A stretch of DNA of 64,000 nt from DASWJZ01 sp038211615. Lineage in GTDB: Bacteria; Pseudomonadota; Alphaproteobacteria; Rhizobiales; Afifellaceae. The stretch covers positions 1 to 64,000 of the forward strand of contig JBBQVL010000004.1 in the NCBI GenBank assembly GCA_038211615.1. Reading direction: 5' to 3'. The notes under the pieces were generated by a model, which was not told where the DNA came from, did no database searches, and saw nothing but the letters and a program-made list of their open reading frames with translations. The first letter of the stretch is position 1. Each line of letters opens with the position of its first letter. The position numbers and the translations under genes were made by a program. Positions 63,837 through 64,000 of this stretch are shown here, one piece after another.

Positions 63837-64000
63837 TTGAGCAGTGACGGCCAGATCAATGGTCGAGACGCGATCGTACAACGCCTTCTTATGGAGGAGA
63901 TCGCGCGCATCATCGAATCCGCGAGGGAAAACGGCGAGACCCTTCGCACCGGCTACCATGCCGGCATGATCGCAAGCGCATACCCGCACGTATTCTCTAT
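63837..64000 (+). CDS. Hypothetical protein, partial at right edge
   Basis: A plus-strand frame opens at TTG 63837 (GGGAGC 6 bases upstream) and runs to the window end, 54 residues so far. The sequence looks coding: helical, charged, with MEEIARIIESARENGET and LRTGYHAGMIASAYP. An ATG at 63811 is in another frame and stops at once. I do not recognise the family, and the C-terminus is not available. The preceding 63729-63836 is AT-richer than its surroundings and probably holds the promoter. Confidence 0.6.
   Translation, partial: MSSDGQINGRDAIVQRLLMEEIARIIESARENGETLRTGYHAGMIASAYPHVFS

Noticed and set aside
63711..63989. 92-residue minus-strand frame at the right edge
   Set aside because: It lies opposite a plus-strand frame with better coding character and a ribosome site, and overlaps the hairpin after the DUF892 gene.

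Overview
The window is about 64 kb of GC-rich, densely coding chromosomal DNA with no tRNA, rRNA, insertion sequence or CRISPR array that I can see. Codon use, gene families (DUF1285, MoxR/DUF58/DUF4159, BigR-type ArsR, many ABC importers, FCD-type GntR regulators) and frequent ATGA start/stop overlaps suggest an alphaproteobacterium of the order Hyphomicrobiales (Rhizobiales), Phyllobacteriaceae-like. The taxon is an inference; no phylogenetic marker is present.

Layout. (1) 1-5360, minus: MoxR ATPase, DUF58 protein, BatA/DUF4159 membrane protein and a further membrane protein cut by the left edge. (2) 5493-7940, plus: DUF1285, CoA pyrophosphatase (Nudix) and CCA-adding enzyme, all overlapping. 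(3) 7965-8641, minus: a VapBC-like toxin-antitoxin pair with a repeat-containing promoter. (4) 8848-16758: a sugar-type ABC importer in which the ATPase is fused to one permease (minus), divergent from a MetE-C-like zinc alkyltransferase, a luciferase-like flavin monooxygenase and a carboxymuconolactone decarboxylase-like protein (plus). (5) 16773-29213: membrane protein, amidase and peptide-type ABC importer (minus), a GntR/FCD regulator (plus), and the first HyuA-HyuB pair (minus). (6) 29441-35785: a sulfide module with RND pump, adaptor, DUF2892 protein and sulfide:quinone oxidoreductase, divergent from a BigR/SqrR-type ArsR repressor. (7) 36040-39582: a second sugar-type ABC importer in the standard three-gene form. 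(8) 39609-55669: an amide/cyclic-amide catabolic block with NHL protein, LysR, HyuAB, N-acyl-D-amino-acid deacylase, amidase, nitrilase, DadA-like oxidase, a third HyuAB pair and a second GntR. (9) 55864-62193: a copper-handling cluster with SCO, DUF2946-like, PCu(A)C, an SCO remnant, YcnI, a copper-uptake-associated protein, a CopC-CopD fusion, CopC and CopD. (10) 62289-64000: a periplasmic hypothetical protein, a DUF892 ferritin-like protein and a partial gene at the right edge.

How it fits together. Most of 8.8-55.7 kb looks like accessory catabolism. Three importers are interleaved with ring-opening (three HyuAB pairs), amide-hydrolysing (two amidases, a nitrilase, a D-aminoacylase) and oxidising (DadA-like, LLM) enzymes, each unit next to its own regulator. 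I infer use of cyclic amides, N-acylated or N-carbamoyl amino acids or related compounds; the substrates cannot be read from sequence. The sulfide module is the best supported regulated unit: all three SQR cysteines and both BigR cysteines are present, and the shared promoter carries an FNR/FixK-type box.
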